DNA from: Rhytidiadelphus loreus
Lineage: Eukaryota; Streptophyta; Bryopsida; Hypnales; Hylocomiaceae
DNA: 64,000 nt
Reading direction: 5' to 3'
NCBI GenBank assembly: GCA_947034895.1
Contig: OX344761.1
Location: 79,173,839 to 79,237,838 of the forward strand
Each line of letters starts with the position of its first letter. Within the stretch, counting starts at the first letter, position 1. The notes beneath the pieces were generated by a model, which saw only the letters and a program-made list of their open reading frames with translations, was not told where the DNA came from and made no database searches. Shown here piece after piece: positions 60,881 to 64,000 of this stretch. Position numbers and translations under genes: made by a program.

Positions 60881-61969
60881 AATTCCAATTTTAAAGCAAG
60901 TCTTCAACTCCCTCCTTCAATTCCCTCCAAGCCAATTTTGAACTCTCTCCAAGCTAATTTTGAACTCCCTCCAAGGGTTTGAAGATTCCATGTCCAAAAT
61001 AATTAAATAAACCGTTGACCATGAATTAAAAAATCACTTAATTAGTATTTCATTTCAATACCCACCCCTCCTAAGTCCTAGACTTTAGAGTTTAGAGTTC
61101 TAGGATCCCATTACACAAATTAAAGGGTGGAGTCCAATGATTGAATATTTGAAATCATAAACAATTTGGGTAATGCTTCATTTCATTCCCCAAGACCCAA
61201 ACCGCTTTGCTATCCCCATATGCAAAATAAACCATTGCCCTTGAATTAAAAAAACACTTAACTAGTATTTCATTTCAATACCCACCCCTTTTATTTTTCC
61301 CATGACAAGAATTTGTTGTTAAAGTCTTCAAGACCTAAATCCTTGTAGCCTCTTTTTCCGGAAGAAACCCTTCAAGCATATTTAAAAGCATTATAATTTG
61401 TATTTGATTTAAATCTGAAACCTTGTAGCTTCGTATTGAAAAAATAAAGACTTAAACCAAAAGCTTGAGAAGTATACGTTGGTAATGGTTTGATTTGTAA
61501 ACTTCGAATCCAAAATCACAAATACCTTTTCTTTAGAAGAATAAAATATAAACCCTTAAACTCAAATTTAAACAAATATGTACCTTGACTTTCATTAGGA
61601 CTCCAAACCCTTTGGGGTTTTTTTCACACAAATTTTGTACTTCTTGTTTGGAAGTTCAATTTCATTTTCTAATTTTTGTTTGGTTTCCAACTTTACATGG
61701 GTCTTACTTCTCAAGTGCTTGATGAAGGCAAGAACTTGAAGTCCGTCCTCAGGAAGGGAGTGACATGCTTCAATACGTTGTCTTTGAACTCAAAAAGTGG
61801 TTGGACCTCTTAATGTAGCCATTGACTTGAAGATATTCCCCGTGCTCAAATTAAGGGCTGACTACATTAATTGGTTCTCCTTCCTCGATGGGAAGGAAGA
61901 ATCCCATGACTAAATTCATACCAAAGTTTAGTGTGGGACCTCCGTTCCCTGCCGTCCGGGAATGTGACA

Positions 61970-62150
61970 AGGTCGGGGCGGGGACGCATCTTGCCCGGGG
62001 CGGGAACACGACGCGTCGGGCGGGGACGTGAAGGGGTCGGGCGGGGACGCGAAAAGGCCGGACGGGGACGTGAAGGGGCCGGGCGGGGACACGAAGGGGC
62101 CGGGCGGGGACGCGAAGGGGCCGGGCGGGGACGCGAATGGGATGGGCCGG
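61970..62150. repeat. GGCGGGGACG(C/T)GAAGGGGCC array
   Basis: About eight units of roughly 18-20 bp. ORFs on both strands are by-products with repeated Arg/Pro/Gly. It lies about 220 bp inside the right end of the hAT-type insertion. Confidence 0.75.
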
Positions 62151-62376
62151 GGATGTGTAGGAATGACGTGACGTTCGCACCTTGCTGTCCGCGCCCCGGT
62201 AGACTAAAATTGCCCTTTGTTGATGTCCCCACCCTTGACGGAAACATTCGCACTTTGATTTCAGTGTTGGAAAATTTCAAAAATGAAAGGTGTCCGAAGC
62301 GTCCGGACCGTCCGTCTGTCCGGTCCGGTTTGCCCGTCCGTCCGATCACTCCGACCTCTCCGGTATGACAACCCTG

Positions 62377-64000
62377 CCCAATGCGCATAATTTTGAAATT
62401 TGAATGGCGCTTGGTCTAACGGAAGGGTCCATTGATTGTATTCATGGCCGGGGGGCATAACTTCCAAGATCCCGAGCATTTCATAGAACCTAGGAGGCAA
62501 GGGAGAACGACACTCGGGGCACACCGAACAAACAAGGGATGCTTTGACGATGCATGTGACGTGGAAAGTGTGGGGACATTGGCCCATGGTGAAGGCTCCC
62601 TCGGGCCCAAAATGAACTCGACAAAGGCTACAATGACCCTCCAATATTAAGGCTAAAGGATCACAAGCATGCACCATTGTCTTGTCATTCTTCTTGATGT
62701 GTGCTGAAAGCGTGGGATAAGGGACCCAACCTTCTTCTAGTTCCAAGGCCCAATTAATGGAGGCCACCTCTTCCTTCTTCGTGTGGTTCAAACACTCGAA
62801 CATTGCATCCATGTCTCCCCAATATGTGATTTCGGTGGACCCCGTTGGATGTAAATCAAACATCTTCTTCAAACGCCAAAGAGAGGACTCCACGCTATCG
62901 CATTCTTCATCCGACTTCATTGCCAATTTGAGTAGCCCTTTCATTGCTCATGATACTACAGACGGTTTGTCTTCGAGTTTTTGCACCCATGCCAACCATC
63001 GAGAGTCCAAAGTGCTCTTCGGCATACATTCATCCAATTGCACTATCCGTTGCAATCGTTTCAACTCGGCCTCCAAATGCGTATTTTCTTCGGTGACCTC
63101 GTTCAATTTTTGCTTCAATTCTTCGACCTCATTGCTTTCCATTTGCATGGAAGCATTGTGGAATGTGGAATTAGTATTACCGATGGGGGTCAAATACAAC
63201 AAATCCGGATTGTTGTTTTCCTCAATGCCATCTAGTATATCCTCCACTTTCTCCTTTCCCTTCTCAACATCCACTTCACCTTCTCGGATTTTCTTCTTCA
63301 ACGCTACAATTTTGTACTCCAAGTCTTCAATAAACTTCCTTTGGAAAAGCAATGTATTATGTCGATGCTCTGATTGAGCCTCCAATGTCTCTAGCTTCTC
63401 TTTCAATTTCGAAGCATCCGCCGCCAACTTGAGATTCTCAACATCTATACCCTTATACTTCTTGATCTCCTCTTGGTATTCACTCAAAACCTTCAAATCT
63501 GTAACACGCTCGTCGAGAAATGGTGTCATAGATTGGCTGAACTTCACGAAGTCCAAAGCACCACTCAACAATTCAGGCGCTAATTTGGAAAAATCCGTTG
63601 CAACTTCTTGCAGCCTTAGAGCGACTTCAGCTACAAATTGAGCCGTAACTGCCAATTTTGATGCGGTCAAAACAAAATCAGCCCATTGACTCTCGGAAGG
63701 CTCATCTTGGGTTTCCGCGCCTCCGTTACTCGTGCCATCCTCGTTGGTGGGCTCCATGTTCTTTAAACATTCTTCGTGTGACCGCCACAAATGTGAACCT
63801 TTACACAAAGATTCTAATAATGCAACCGAGGGCATCTGACAAACAATTTGCCATTTTGATGTCTTCAAAGATGACAAATGTGGATACTTGGAATCGATAA
63901 AACCGCCAAGAATGGTCTCATTTGGCAGCATGCCATCCGATTGTTCTCCATGATGAGGTGAAAGATGCCCCTCAACTCCTAGATTCAATGTCGGGCTCGG
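62377..64000 (-). pseudogene. 5' part of a coiled-coil/RING-type zinc-finger gene, runs off the window
   Basis: The frame is open to the window edge, so the start is not seen. About 540 residues are visible. A helical N-terminal region is followed by long coiled coil (EELKQKLNEVTEENTHLEAE and similar, about 63030-63500). A RING-like finger follows: CSLC, then CPHTFHVTC, then CSVCPECR (about 62600-62480), which by family would make it a ubiquitin E3 ligase, though the Cys/His spacing is slightly unusual. One in-frame TGA lies at 62948-62950 (VVSxAMKG), a single transition from CGA. The hAT-type element is inserted at 62376/62377, and the C-terminal part is at 55942-56749. I do not recognise the full-length family. 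Confidence 0.68.

Larger units (their letters stand above)
56750..62376. mobile_element. Non-autonomous hAT-type insertion with perfect 8-bp target duplication
   Basis: Left end TAGGATTGTCATACCGGA; right end in reverse reading CAGGGTTGTCATACCGGA. CCCAATGC stands on both sides (56742-56749 and 62377-62384), the 8-bp duplication expected of hAT. It is 5627 bp and lacks a transposase ORF. The ends carry GGACG/CCGTCC arrays like those of the neighbouring hAT locus. It contains nested smaller elements (56842, 58396, 58836). Confidence 0.9.

Noticed and set aside
61867..62388. Arg/Pro/Gly-repeat ORFs on both strands
   Set aside because: They arise from the GGGGACG-type array at the hAT end.
36543..63999. 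Genetic-code change with TGA as a sense codon
   Set aside because: The intact sterol reductase has no TGA, and the NLR copies show CGA at matching sites, so mutation explains the TGAs better.

Overview
The window is nuclear DNA from a land plant. It contains a 13-exon sterol reductase gene with ordinary GT-AG introns, two NB-ARC-LRR immune-receptor loci, an hAT transposase locus, and many short inverted-repeat elements in AT-rich spacer. The NLR N-termini begin MGDPL and continue into an RPW8-like helical domain. From what I know of NLRs this favours a seed-free plant, possibly a bryophyte, but the sequence alone does not settle the species.

Layout. (1) 1-36 kb is an imperfect tandem segmental duplication. 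Block 1 holds an intact 7-dehydrocholesterol reductase gene (DWF5/DHCR7, 4067-8892), a GC-richer non-coding segment 'X' (11.4-12.3 kb) and a broken NLR (16.8-20.5 kb). Block 2 repeats the same order: a gutted DWF5 copy (24.4-28.3 kb), X' (29.3-29.95 kb) and a second broken NLR with a much longer LRR array (31.4-35.9 kb). Elements with TTAA target sites and piggyBac-like CCC ends sit in and between the blocks. One of them is matched by its exact empty site in the intact gene. (2) 36.5-41.6 kb carries a minus-strand gene of at least 10 exons whose product looks like a fusion of a ParB-like domain and a permuted (beta-class) DNA amino-methyltransferase. (3) 41.7-47.8 kb is non-coding, with a CACTA element and four copies of a foldback of about 100 bp. 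(4) 48-51 kb has fragmentary coding-like exons. (5) 51.2-55.6 kb is an hAT element with a transposase ORF flanked by GGACG-rich arrays. (6) 55.9-64 kb is a minus-strand coiled-coil/RING gene split by a 5.6-kb hAT-type insertion with a perfect 8-bp target duplication. The reading frame is restored when the insertion is removed.

Only DWF5 looks fully intact. In the other long genes the frame is largely preserved, but they share one kind of lesion: in-frame TGA codons where arginine CGA would fit. This is expected from deamination of methylated CpG and suggests a recently silenced, heavily methylated region. The most unusual item is the ParB/methyltransferase fusion. All domain calls were made by eye, without database searches.
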